Source: MED-G16 sp964467915
Lineage (GTDB): Bacteria > Bacteroidota > Bacteroidia > Cytophagales > MED-G16
Direction: 5' to 3'
DNA length: 64,000 nt
NCBI GenBank assembly: GCA_964467915.1
Contig: CAYXSW010000002.1
Location: 1-64,000, forward strand
The number at the start of each line of letters is the position of its first letter. Position 1 is the first letter of the stretch. This document shows, piece after piece, positions 34,984-43,546 of the stretch. The translations under genes and the position numbers were made by a program. Below the pieces are notes generated by a model. That model was not told the origin of the DNA, searched no databases, and was given only the letters and a program-made list of their open reading frames with translations.

Positions 34984-35289
34984 ATGAGTCAAAAACAAAA
35001 TCAGATAAATATTGAGTTATCAGATGAAATTTCTAAGGGGAAATATGCAAATTTAGCAATGATAGCTCACTCAAGTAGTGAATTCGTTATTGATTTTATT
35101 CAACTGATGCCTGGTGTACCTAAGGCAAAAGTTAATTCTAGAATTATTATCACACCTGAGCATGCGAAAAAATTTTCTATTGCTTTAAATGATAATATTT
35201 CAAAGTACGAACAAAAATATGAGGAAATTAAAGATTTTAATGAATTACCTAAATTTCCATTAGATATTAATAGTCAACCAAACAAATAA
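34984..35289 (+). CDS. DUF3467 protein
   Basis: A 101-residue protein matching DUF3467: it begins with a short basic/polar segment, then I-E-L-S-D-E-I-S-K-G-K-Y-A-N-L-A-M-I-A-H-S, F-V-I-D-F-I-Q-L-M-P-G and the segment R-I-I-I-T-P-E-H-A-K-K-F. Function is unknown. It starts two bases after rpoC and is followed by a promoter for rpsL, so it is the last gene of the rpoBC transcript. Its place after rpoC is common in Bacteroidota and suggests a housekeeping link to transcription or translation. Confidence 0.85.
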   Translation: MSQKQNQINIELSDEISKGKYANLAMIAHSSSEFVIDFIQLMPGVPKAKVNSRIIITPEHAKKFSIALNDNISKYEQKYEEIKDFNELPKFPLDINSQPNK

Positions 35290-35317
35290 TTTATATAGTT
35301 AGAAAGACTTAAAAAAT

Positions 35318-35348
35318 TTTGTTTAAGACGTATGAATTTCTATTTTTG
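35318..35348 (+). promoter_or_regulatory. Promoter of the str/ribosomal cluster (rpsL)
   Basis: TTTG (35318-35321) and TATTTTTG (35341-35348) are spaced by 19 bases, an exact Bacteroidota-type promoter. The rpsL ATG is 20 bases downstream of the -7 element. Confidence 0.72.
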
Positions 35349-35368
35349 CGTCGCATTTAAATAATATT

Positions 35369-35749
35369 ATGCCAACGATACAACAATTAGTAAGAAAAGG
35401 AAGAAAGAAGCTCAAGTCTAAATCAAAGTCTCCAGCTTTAGACTCTTGTCCTCAAAAAAGGGGAGTATGTACTAGAGTATATACTACTACTCCTAAGAAG
35501 CCTAATTCTGCCATGAGGAAAGTGGCCAGAGTTAGATTGTCTCATGGTAAAGAAGTTAACGCTTACATTCCAGGAGAGGGTCATAACTTGCAGGAACACT
35601 CAATAGTACTAATTAGAGGTGGTAGAGTGAAAGATTTACCAGGTGTTAGATATCATGTAATTAGAGGTACTTTAGATACCGGTGGTGTTGATGATAGAAC
35701 TCAAAGAAGATCTAAGTATGGCGCCAAAAGGCCAAAAGCAAAGAAATAG
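35369..35749 (+). CDS. rpsL: Small ribosomal subunit protein uS12
   Basis: A 126-residue S12 at the decoding centre. The streptomycin-relevant segment T-T-P-K-K-P-N-S-A-M-R-K is unmutated, and G-E-G-H-N-L-Q-E-H-S with R-G-G-R-V-K-D-L-P-G-V is intact. First gene of the rpsL-rpsG-fusA-rpsJ cluster. Confidence 0.99.
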   Translation: MPTIQQLVRKGRKKLKSKSKSPALDSCPQKRGVCTRVYTTTPKKPNSAMRKVARVRLSHGKEVNAYIPGEGHNLQEHSIVLIRGGRVKDLPGVRYHVIRGTLDTGGVDDRTQRRSKYGAKRPKAKK

Positions 35750-35752
35750 TAA

Positions 35753-36220
35753 ATGAGAAAATCTAAGCCTAAGAAAAGATACTTTTTACCTGATCCCATA
35801 TATAAGGACACTCTAGTAACTCAGTTTGTGAATAATTTAATGCATGATGGGAAAAAAAGTATTTCTTATGCTATTTTCTACGATTCATTGAAAATAGTTG
35901 AGGATAAGACTAAAGAGAAAGGTCTTGAAGTATGGAAGAAAGCACTTAATAATGTCATGCCATCAGTTGAGGTAAAAAGTAGAAGAGTTGGAGGTGCTAA
36001 TTTCCAAGTGCCTATTGAAGTAAGGCCAAATAGGAAAATAACACTAAGCCAAAAGTGGTTAATTCAGTATGCCAGAAATAGAAATGAAAAGTCTATGGTA
36101 GAAAGACTTGCAAATGAAATTATTGCAGCGTCCAAAGGTGAAGGTGGTGCTGTTAAAAAGAAAGATGACACTCACAGGATGGCTGAAGCTAACAAAGCAT
36201 TCTCTCACTTTAGATTTTAA
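35753..36220 (+). CDS. rpsG: Small ribosomal subunit protein uS7
   Basis: A 155-residue S7, the primary organiser of the 30S head. The family pattern is clear (I-Y-K-D-T-L-V-T-Q-F-V-N-N-L-M-H-D-G-K-K-S, then V-E-V-K-S-R-R-V-G-G-A). It lies 3 bases after rpsL and 6 before fusA. Confidence 0.98.
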   Translation: MRKSKPKKRYFLPDPIYKDTLVTQFVNNLMHDGKKSISYAIFYDSLKIVEDKTKEKGLEVWKKALNNVMPSVEVKSRRVGGANFQVPIEVRPNRKITLSQKWLIQYARNRNEKSMVERLANEIIAASKGEGGAVKKKDDTHRMAEANKAFSHFRF

Positions 36221-36226
36221 TTTATT

Positions 36227-38365
36227 ATGGCAGCAATTAAAGATTTAAATTATCTAAGAAATATCGGGATCATGGCTCATATTGATGCTGGTAAAACTAC
36301 TACTACAGAAAGAATATTATACTATACTGGCTTAAGTCATAAAATTGGTGAGGTTCATGATGGTGCTGCAACTATGGACTGGATGGAGCAAGAACAGGAA
36401 AGAGGAATTACTATTACATCAGCTGCTACAACAACTTATTGGAAGTATCCTACACAACAAGGTAAGCTTATTGACTCTACAAGTGATTACAGAGTAAATA
36501 TTATTGACACTCCAGGTCACGTTGATTTTACAGTTGAGGTAGAAAGATCGCTAAGGGTCCTTGATGGTGCAGTTGCATTATTTTGTGCTGTTTCAGGAGT
36601 TGAGCCTCAGTCTGAAACTGTATGGAGACAAGCTGATAAATACAAAGTTCCTAGAATTTGTTTTGTTAATAAAATGGACAGAGCTGGAGCTGACTTTTTA
36701 AATGTTGTAAAAGAGATTAAGGAAAAGTTGAATGCGAAACCAGTTCCTCTTCAAATTCCTATAGGAGCTGAAGAAGGTTTTAAAGGAGTAGTTGACTTAA
36801 TTACTAATGAGGCAATTGTGTGGAATGAAGATGATATGGGTATGACATATAATCTCGTTGATATTCCAGATAATCTTAAAGAAATAGTCGATGAGTGGAG
36901 ACAAAATTTAGTTGAAAGCGTTGCAGAATATGATGATAATTTACTTGAAAAATTTTTTGATGATCCTGACTCAATAACAAAAGAAGAGATGATGGCCGCG
37001 ATTAGAAAAGCTGTAATAGATATGTCGTTCTCTCCTGTAATGTGTGGTTCTGCTTTCAAAAACAAAGGTGTCCAGGCTCTTTTAGATGCAGTATGTTCAT
37101 ATTTACCTTCACCTCTAGATTTGCCTCCAGTAACAGGTACAAATCCAGACAATGAAGAAGAGACATCAAGAAAACCTAGTAATGATGAGCCTTTTGCTGC
37201 TCTTGCATTTAAAATAGCAACAGATCCTTTTGTAGGTAGGCTATGTTTTTTCAGAGTATACTCAGGTAAACTCGATGCGGGATCATATATTTTTAATAAT
37301 AGAAACGGAAAAAAAGAAAGAATTTCTAGGCTTATGCAGATGCATTCAAATAAACAAAATCCTATTGATGCTGTAAATGCTGGTGATATTTGTGCTGGAG
37401 TTGGTTTTAAAGATATTAAGACAGGAGATACCCTCTCTGATGAAAAATCTAAAATTGTATTAGAGTCAATGTCATTTCCTGATCCTGTAATTGGTTATGC
37501 TATAGAACCAAAACAACAAGCTGATGTTGATAAATTAGGAATGGCAGTAAGTAAACTTATAGAAGAAGATCCAACACTGAGAGTCAACACTGATGAGGAA
37601 ACGGGTCAAACTGTACTTAGGGGAATGGGAGAACTTCACTTAGAAATTATTATAGATAGACTTAAAAGAGAATTTAAGGTTGAGATAAACCAAGGTGCTC
37701 CTCAGGTAGCATATAAAGAATCAATACTTTCTTCAACAAATCATCAGGAAGTTTATAAAAAACAATCTGGTGGTAGAGGTAAGTTTGCTGATATCGTATT
37801 TGAGATAAGTCCAAGAGACGAGGATGCAGAAGGTGATGGCCTTCAATTTGTAAATCAGATAGTTGGAGGTAAAATTCCTAGAGAATTTATACCTGCCGTC
37901 GAAAAAGGGTTTAAAAATGCAATGAATAACGGTCCTCTAGCAGGTTTTCCTGTACAATCTATGAAGGTAAGATTGTATGATGGATCTTTTCATGATGTTG
38001 ATTCTGATTCACTTTCTTTTGAATTAGCTGCAGGAATAGCATTTAAGCAAGCTGCAAAAAAAGCTAATCCTGTTTTAATGGAACCTATAATGTCGGTTGA
38101 GGTAACTACTCCAGATGAGTTCACAGGGGGTGTTACTGGTGACCTTAACAAAAGAAGAGGAATTATGAAAGGAATGGATATGAAAGGAAACTCTCAGATT
38201 ATTAAAGCTGATGTTCCCCTTTCTGCTTTATTTGGATATGTTACAGACCTTAGAACCTTAAGTTCTGGAAGAGCTTCTGCTTCTTTGACATTTTCTCATT
38301 ATAGTAGTGTTCCTAAAAATATTGCTGAAGAAATAATTAAAAAAAATAACGGAGAAATAAATTAA
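36227..38365 (+). CDS. fusA: Elongation factor G
   Basis: A 712-residue EF-G, the translocation GTPase. GTPase motifs are A-H-I-D-A-G-K-T-T near residue 17, D-T-P-G-H-V-D-F near 92 and N-K-M-D near 147. Domains II-V are complete. Unlike in E. coli, tuf does not follow; rpsJ comes 7 bases later. Confidence 0.99.
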   Translation: MAAIKDLNYLRNIGIMAHIDAGKTTTTERILYYTGLSHKIGEVHDGAATMDWMEQEQERGITITSAATTTYWKYPTQQGKLIDSTSDYRVNIIDTPGHVDFTVEVERSLRVLDGAVALFCAVSGVEPQSETVWRQADKYKVPRICFVNKMDRAGADFLNVVKEIKEKLNAKPVPLQIPIGAEEGFKGVVDLITNEAIVWNEDDMGMTYNLVDIPDNLKEIVDEWRQNLVESVAEYDDNLLEKFFDDPDSITKEEMMAAIRKAVIDMSFSPVMCGSAFKNKGVQALLDAVCSYLPSPLDLPPVTGTNPDNEEETSRKPSNDEPFAALAFKIATDPFVGRLCFFRVYSGKLDAGSYIFNNRNGKKERISRLMQMHSNKQNPIDAVNAGDICAGVGFKDIKTGDTLSDEKSKIVLESMSFPDPVIGYAIEPKQQADVDKLGMAVSKLIEEDPTLRVNTDEETGQTVLRGMGELHLEIIIDRLKREFKVEINQGAPQVAYKESILSSTNHQEVYKKQSGGRGKFADIVFEISPRDEDAEGDGLQFVNQIVGGKIPREFIPAVEKGFKNAMNNGPLAGFPVQSMKVRLYDGSFHDVDSDSLSFELAAGIAFKQAAKKANPVLMEPIMSVEVTTPDEFTGGVTGDLNKRRGIMKGMDMKGNSQIIKADVPLSALFGYVTDLRTLSSGRASASLTFSHYSSVPKNIAEEIIKKNNGEIN

Positions 38366-38372
38366 TACTAAA

Positions 38373-38678
38373 ATGTCACAAAAAATCAGAATTAAATTAA
38401 AATCATTTGACTATAATCTTGTAGACAAAAGTTCTGAGAAGATTGTTAAGGCAGTTAAAACAACAGGAGCCATAGTAAGCGGTCCAATTCCATTACCTAC
38501 TAGAAAAGAAATATTTACTGTTCTAAGATCTCCCCATGTGAATAAGACATCAAGAGAACAGTTTAAGCTATGTACATATAAAAGGTTATTAGATATCTAT
38601 TCTAACAGCAGCCAAACAGTAGATGCTCTTATGAAGCTGGAATTACCTAGTGGTGTAGACGTCGAAATTAAAGTTTAA
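38373..38678 (+). CDS. rpsJ: Small ribosomal subunit protein uS10
   Basis: A 101-residue S10 with the signature segment G-P-I-P-L-P-T-R-K-E-I-F-T-V-L-R-S-P-H-V-N-K. It normally opens the S10 cluster and is followed directly by rplC. Here a 3.1-kb glycoside hydrolase gene lies between the two. Confidence 0.98.
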   Translation: MSQKIRIKLKSFDYNLVDKSSEKIVKAVKTTGAIVSGPIPLPTRKEIFTVLRSPHVNKTSREQFKLCTYKRLLDIYSNSSQTVDALMKLELPSGVDVEIKV

Positions 38679-38691
38679 AATCTCTATATTA

Positions 38692-38720
38692 TTGAATTTT
38701 AAAGTTTTTTTTTTACTTCG
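38692..38720 (+). promoter_or_regulatory. Promoter of the inserted GH5 gene
   Basis: TTG (38692-38694) is 19 bases before TACTTCG (38714-38720), which matches TAnnTTTG with one mismatch. A run of ten T (38705-38714) lies in the spacer. The ATG of the next gene is only 8 bases after the -7 element, so the mRNA should have almost no leader. An A/T-only inverted repeat (TTTAAAAT 38674-38681, ATTTTAAA 38696-38703) before the T-run might act as a weak terminator for rpsJ. Confidence 0.5.
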
Positions 38721-38728
38721 CAAAGTCA

Positions 38729-41700
38729 ATGACTAATTCAGCAAAATTTCTTTTATTATTTCTATTATTTTCTAATCACTTATTTTCTCAGAACTTTCTA
38801 AGTACATCTGGAAAATCAATAATAAATGAAAATGGTGACACTGTGATTTTAAGAGGTATGGGATTAGGTGGTTGGATGGTTCAGGAAGGATATATGATGG
38901 CTCCAGGGGGCTTTTCTTCTACTCAATACCAAATTAAAGACAGATTAGCTGAATTGATAGGGGTACAAGAAACAGAAGTGTTTTATGATAATTGGCTATC
39001 AAATCATGTTAGAAAAATTGATATTGATTCTATGAAACAATGGGGCTTTAATTTAGTAAGAGCTCCAATTCACTATAATCTCTTTACAGAACCTATAGAA
39101 AATGAAATTTCTCCATTTGCTTATACAGAGAAAGAGAAAGGGTATGTGCTTCTAGATAGTCTTTTAAAATGGTGTAAAGAGAATGAAATCTATTTAATGA
39201 TTGATTTGCATGCTGCACCAGGGGGTCAAGGACATAATGCAGATATTTCTGATTATGATTCTACCAAACCCTCTTTGTGGGAAAGCCAATATAATCAACA
39301 TAAAACAGTAGAGTTATGGAAAAGAATTGCCAAGAGATATAAAAACGAAGAGTGGATAGCGGGTTATGATCTAATTAATGAACCTAATTGGAATATTCCT
39401 GGTGGGGTTTTATTAAGGGAATTATATGAAGAAATAACTGAAGCAATAAGGGCTGAGGGAGATAATCACATTTTATTTATTGAAGGTAATTGGTTTGCTA
39501 ACGATTTTACAGGTTTAACACCTCCATGGGATGATAATTTTGTTTATAGTCCTCATAAATACTGGAGCCCAGTTGATCAGGGGTATTTAGATTGGATGCT
39601 ACCCTTAAGAGATTCTTTAAATGTCCCTCTTTTTGTGGGTGAGACTGGTGAGAATTCTAATTTTTGGTATAGAGATGCTGTAAAAATTTTTGAAGAAAAT
39701 GGTATTGGTTGGGCATGGTGGCCTTTTAAAAGAATAGGTGCAATTCAACCTCCTTTATCTATTAACTATAATGATAAATATAAAGACATAGTTGATTATT
39801 GGAATGGAGATAACTCAGCTCCTTCTAAAGAAGATGCTATTGAGGGATTAAGACAATTAACCGAAGACATTAAGCTTGAAAATACTACATATCAAAAAGA
39901 TGTTATTGATGCTTTATTCAGACAACCTTTTTCTGATGAGACAGTGCCATATGCAAATAATATTATTCCAGGTAAAATTTATGCTACGGATTTCGATATG
40001 GGTATAATGGGAGAAGCTTATTATGATGCTGGTTCAGAAGCTAATTACGGTGGAGAATTTTCTGCATGGAATAATGGTTGGGGTTATAGAAATGATAATG
40101 TTGATATTCAGAGTAATGAAGACCCACTTTCAAATGAATTTAATGTTGGATGGATTGAAAGAGATGAGTGGATGAAATATTCTTTTTCTTTAGATCAAGA
40201 AGGATTATATAATGTAAAAATTAGAGTAGCTACAGAAGATGATGATGGAAGATTTTATTTTAAAATAAATGATAATCAGATTTCTGAGATGGTCGATGTG
40301 TCTTCTACAGGAGCTTGGGATAGTTGGTCATATGTTCATGTAGATTCTCTTGTTTTAAATAGTACAGACAAAAGTTTTGTTTTTTATGTTGATAGAGGAA
40401 CATTTAATCTAGGTTTTTTCGAATTTGAGAGAATTGGAGATATATCTTTAGCTACGACTCATTATATGAATTCATTTACCTCAAATGAAAATACTATTTT
40501 ATTAAATACTAATAAAGATCTTGATAATACGTCTGAGATTACTTTATCGAATTTTCAAGTAAAAATTAATAATGATTTAGTTGATATTAAAAATATTTTA
40601 TTTCCTATTTATCCAAGATCTATAGTAATAGAGCTTAATCAAAATATTCAGCCTACAGATTCAATTCTAATTTCTTATAATGGTAATTCTATTAAATCTA
40701 CAGACAAAAAACCATTGTCTAGGTTTTCCGATAAATTAGTGAAAAATAAGATTTCATTTGTTCATGAAATTCCCGGAAAAATTGAGGCAGAACATTATTT
40801 CTTTCAAAAAGGAATGGAGTTAGAAAACACATCTGATGAAGGTGGAGGGTTTAATGTAGGTAGTCTAGATAATGGTGATTATGCAGACTACTATGTTGAT
40901 GTTCAAACATCAGGTATATACAATGTAACATACAGAACAGCTGCAGATCCAGCTTGGTCTTCTGGTGGCCAAGTTGAGTTAAGTATCTATGATTCTAATT
41001 CTAATTCATTTGATTTCCTTCAAAATATAATTATTCCTGCTACCACTGGATGGCAAGATTGGGAAAATACTAGTAAGGCTTTAAATCTTGATTCAGGTAA
41101 GCATCAAATCAGATTAAAAATATTAGGAGGACCTTTTAATCTAAACTGGTTTTTGTTTGATGACTCTGTTTCAGTAGGTATACCAATACCTGGGTATGTT
41201 CAGGCTGAAGATTTTGTTTATCAGGATGGAATTTCTTTGGAAATGTCTGAAGATGAGGGAGGGGGTCAAAACATTGGATATTTAGATTCAGCTGATTATG
41301 TTGATTATATCATTAATGTCACAAAAACTGGATATTATGACTTAAGTTATAGGGTTGCTTCAGATGGGAGTCAGGATTATGCAAATGGAGGAACTATTGA
41401 GCTGCAATTGTTATATGATTCCACATATGAAATTTTACATACAATATCTTTCCCTGCAACTAATGGCTGGCAGGATTGGGTTACTTTTACAGACTTTCCA
41501 AAGATTTATTTAGAGTCTGGCGATAGAAAGCTTAGATTATTGTTTAAAAAAACACCTTTTAATTTAAATTGGATTTTGTTTGAAGAGTTTGAGGGTGCAG
41601 TACTAGGTCTAGAAAAAAATGATGTAAGATTAATAATATACCCTAATCCTACTTTTGAAAAAATCACTATAGAATCAGATTTTATAACTAGTGAAGTATT

Positions 41701-41875
41701 AAACTACAAGCTAATAGATTCTAATGGTAGAGTATTTATTGATATCAGCAGATCATATAGGTCAAAAATCTATGAAGAAATACTATTAAATGGTATTAAT
41801 TCAGGGATCATTTTTTTAGTTATTTATGAGGGAGATAACTTACTTGAAATTAGAAAAATTATCAAGTCTAATTAG
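38729..41875 (+). CDS. Secreted GH5 glycoside hydrolase with CBM6 modules and T9SS tail
   Basis: A 1048-residue secreted enzyme. The signal peptide is about 1-20 (ending L-F-S-Q). The GH5 (clan A) barrel spans about 22-370, with the acid/base Glu218 in L-I-N-E-P-N and the nucleophile Glu305 in F-V-G-E-T-G; R-G-M-G-L-G-G-W and H-A-A-P-G-G are also typical of exo-beta-glucanase/cellulase-like GH5. A CBM6-like module follows at about 410-570, a beta domain at about 575-675, then two clear CBM6 modules at about 682-800 and 808-935 (each with the pattern I-E/Q-A-E and N-W-x-L-F). A T9SS type A sorting domain (I-Y-P-N-P) forms the end. Likely target is a beta-glucan such as laminarin or cellulose; the exact linkage is not readable. 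It interrupts the ribosomal block between rpsJ and rplC. Confidence 0.9.
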   Translation: MTNSAKFLLLFLLFSNHLFSQNFLSTSGKSIINENGDTVILRGMGLGGWMVQEGYMMAPGGFSSTQYQIKDRLAELIGVQETEVFYDNWLSNHVRKIDIDSMKQWGFNLVRAPIHYNLFTEPIENEISPFAYTEKEKGYVLLDSLLKWCKENEIYLMIDLHAAPGGQGHNADISDYDSTKPSLWESQYNQHKTVELWKRIAKRYKNEEWIAGYDLINEPNWNIPGGVLLRELYEEITEAIRAEGDNHILFIEGNWFANDFTGLTPPWDDNFVYSPHKYWSPVDQGYLDWMLPLRDSLNVPLFVGETGENSNFWYRDAVKIFEENGIGWAWWPFKRIGAIQPPLSINYNDKYKDIVDYWNGDNSAPSKEDAIEGLRQLTEDIKLENTTYQKDVIDALFRQPFSDETVPYANNIIPGKIYATDFDMGIMGEAYYDAGSEANYGGEFSAWNNGWGYRNDNVDIQSNEDPLSNEFNVGWIERDEWMKYSFSLDQEGLYNVKIRVATEDDDGRFYFKINDNQISEMVDVSSTGAWDSWSYVHVDSLVLNSTDKSFVFYVDRGTFNLGFFEFERIGDISLATTHYMNSFTSNENTILLNTNKDLDNTSEITLSNFQVKINNDLVDIKNILFPIYPRSIVIELNQNIQPTDSILISYNGNSIKSTDKKPLSRFSDKLVKNKISFVHEIPGKIEAEHYFFQKGMELENTSDEGGGFNVGSLDNGDYADYYVDVQTSGIYNVTYRTAADPAWSSGGQVELSIYDSNSNSFDFLQNIIIPATTGWQDWENTSKALNLDSGKHQIRLKILGGPFNLNWFLFDDSVSVGIPIPGYVQAEDFVYQDGISLEMSEDEGGGQNIGYLDSADYVDYIINVTKTGYYDLSYRVASDGSQDYANGGTIELQLLYDSTYEILHTISFPATNGWQDWVTFTDFPKIYLESGDRKLRLLFKKTPFNLNWILFEEFEGAVLGLEKNDVRLIIYPNPTFEKITIESDFITSEVLNYKLIDSNGRVFIDISRSYRSKIYEEILLNGINSGIIFLVIYEGDNLLEIRKIIKSN

Positions 41876-41919
41876 TGAAATTCTAAATCAATTTTTTATT
41901 AAAAATAACTTTTCTATTA

Positions 41920-41950
41920 TTTGACAGAACATCTTAAATTGTTATCTTTG
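41920..41950 (+). promoter_or_regulatory. Promoter of the S10 cluster (rplC)
   Basis: TTTG (41920-41923) and TATCTTTG (41943-41950) spaced by 19 bases form an exact Bacteroidota-type promoter, 30 bases before the rplC ATG. It explains how the ribosomal genes remain expressed downstream of the inserted hydrolase gene. Confidence 0.72.
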
Positions 41951-41980
41951 CACACATTTTAGGTAAAGAATATATAGAAA

Positions 41981-42613
41981 ATGTCAGGAATTATAGGAAA
42001 AAAATTAGGTATGACAAACGTGTTCGATGCTAGAGGCAGAAGCGTTGGATGTACTGTAATTGAAGCGGGCCCTTGTTTTGTAACACAAATTAAAGATAGA
42101 GACAAGGATGGTTACAGGGCAATTCAATTGTCATATGATGATCTAAAGTCTAGTAAGGCTAATAAGTCTATAAAAGGACATTTTGCAGTTTCTAATGTCC
42201 AGCCTAAGAAGAAGATAGTTGAGTTTAGAAATTTTAGGAAAGAATTTGATAGTAAAGTCAAATTGGGAATGGAAGTAAAACTTGGAGATGTTTTTAATGA
42301 AAATGAGTTTCTTGATGTAACATCAGTCTCTAAAGGTAAAGGATTTCAAGGTGTAGTAAAAAGACATAATTTTGCTGGAGTTGGTCAAAATACTCACGGA
42401 CAGCATAACAGAAATAGAGCTCCAGGTTCTATTGGAGCTGGTTCAACACCTTCTAGGGTATTTAAAGGCATGAGGATGGCTGGTAGAATGGGTGGTGATA
42501 AGGTGACAATGCAAAATCTTAGGATTTTAAAGATTGATAAAAATGAAAATTTAATTTACGTTGGAGGGTCTGTTCCTGGATCTAAAAACTCATATGTAGT
42601 TTTATCAAATTAA
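41981..42613 (+). CDS. rplC: Large ribosomal subunit protein uL3
   Basis: A 210-residue L3 with the signature F-A-G-V-G-Q-N-T-H-G-Q-H-N-R-N-R-A-P-G-S-I-G near residues 130-150 and the N-terminal G-K-K-L-G-M-T. It is an early assembly protein near the peptidyl transferase centre. It now leads the S10 cluster behind its own promoter. Confidence 0.98.
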   Translation: MSGIIGKKLGMTNVFDARGRSVGCTVIEAGPCFVTQIKDRDKDGYRAIQLSYDDLKSSKANKSIKGHFAVSNVQPKKKIVEFRNFRKEFDSKVKLGMEVKLGDVFNENEFLDVTSVSKGKGFQGVVKRHNFAGVGQNTHGQHNRNRAPGSIGAGSTPSRVFKGMRMAGRMGGDKVTMQNLRILKIDKNENLIYVGGSVPGSKNSYVVLSN

Positions 42614-42620
42614 TAAATTT

Positions 42621-43247
42621 ATGAAAGTAGATATAAATAAAATTTCAGGAAAAACTAGTGGAAAAAAGATTACGTTATCTGATAAGATTTTTTCTATTAA
42701 ACCTAATGACCATGCCATATATCTTGATGTAAAAAGCTATCTTGCTAATCAGAGACAAGGTAATAGTAAGGTAAAAGGAAGATCAGAGATTGTAGGTTCT
42801 ACTAGAAAAATTAAGAAACAAAAAGGAACGGGTACTGCAAGAGCTGGAAGTATTAAATCTCCATTGTTTAAAGGTGGTGGACAGATTTTTGGACCAGAAC
42901 CTAGAGAATATAAAAATAAGGTAAATAGAAAAGTAAAAGATTTAGCAAGGAAGTCTGCTCTTTCTCATAAGATAAAAGAGAAGTCAGTTGTTATTTTGGA
43001 GAATTTTGATTTGAAATCTCCAAAGACAAAAGAGTATGTTAGTATTCTTTCAAATTTTTCAATTGAAAATAAAAAGTCGTTACTCTTAACTTTTGAAAGT
43101 AGTAAAAATATTATTTTATCTTCTAACAATTTGAAAAATGCAATTGTTAAAAAAGTTGACGATATCAACACTTATGATATAGTTAATGCTGACAGTGTGT
43201 TATTTGTGGAGGATTCTGTAAAAAAGTTAAATGAAATTTTAAAGTAA
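42621..43247 (+). CDS. rplD: Large ribosomal subunit protein uL4
   Basis: A 208-residue L4 lining the exit tunnel. The extended loop is recognisable: R-K-I-K-K-Q-K-G-T-G-T-A-R-A-G-S, then G-G-G-Q-I-F-G-P. In enterobacteria L4 represses the S10 operon; no such leader is evident here. rplW starts one base after its stop. Confidence 0.97.
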   Translation: MKVDINKISGKTSGKKITLSDKIFSIKPNDHAIYLDVKSYLANQRQGNSKVKGRSEIVGSTRKIKKQKGTGTARAGSIKSPLFKGGGQIFGPEPREYKNKVNRKVKDLARKSALSHKIKEKSVVILENFDLKSPKTKEYVSILSNFSIENKKSLLLTFESSKNIILSSNNLKNAIVKKVDDINTYDIVNADSVLFVEDSVKKLNEILK

Positions 43248-43248
43248 A

Positions 43249-43536
43249 ATGGCAATACTCATAAAACCAATTCTTACTGAAAAGGCTACATCATCTAATG
43301 ATAAGGGAAAGTTTTCTTTTATTGTTGACACAAAAGCTAACAAAGTTCAGGTAAAGAAAGCTGTCGAAAAAACTTATGATGTTAATGTTGTCAGTGTTAA
43401 TACCATAAATGTCTTAGGGAAATCAATATCTAAGTTTACGAAGACAGGTATTGTTAGCGGTAGAAAACCGTCATATAAGAAAGCTATTGTTCAATTAAAA
43501 GAAGGTGAGTTTATTGATTTTTACTCACAAATTTAA
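43249..43536 (+). CDS. rplW: Large ribosomal subunit protein uL23
   Basis: A 95-residue L23 at the tunnel exit, docking site for trigger factor and SRP. It begins I-L-I-K-P-I-L-T-E-K-A-T and contains the conserved N-K-V-Q-V-K-K-A-V-E segment. Length is normal for Bacteroidota. Confidence 0.97.
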   Translation: MAILIKPILTEKATSSNDKGKFSFIVDTKANKVQVKKAVEKTYDVNVVSVNTINVLGKSISKFTKTGIVSGRKPSYKKAIVQLKEGEFIDFYSQI

Positions 43537-43546
43537 ATTTTAAGTG

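Noticed and set aside
36751..37152. 133-residue open frame antisense to fusA
   Set aside because: Codon shadow of EF-G; serine-rich, without signal, domain or promoter.
38674..38714. Strong terminator after rpsJ
   Set aside because: The stem (TTTAAAAT/ATTTTAAA) is A/T only and includes the rpsJ stop; despite ten T it would be unstable. Kept only as a possible weak terminator in the promoter entry.
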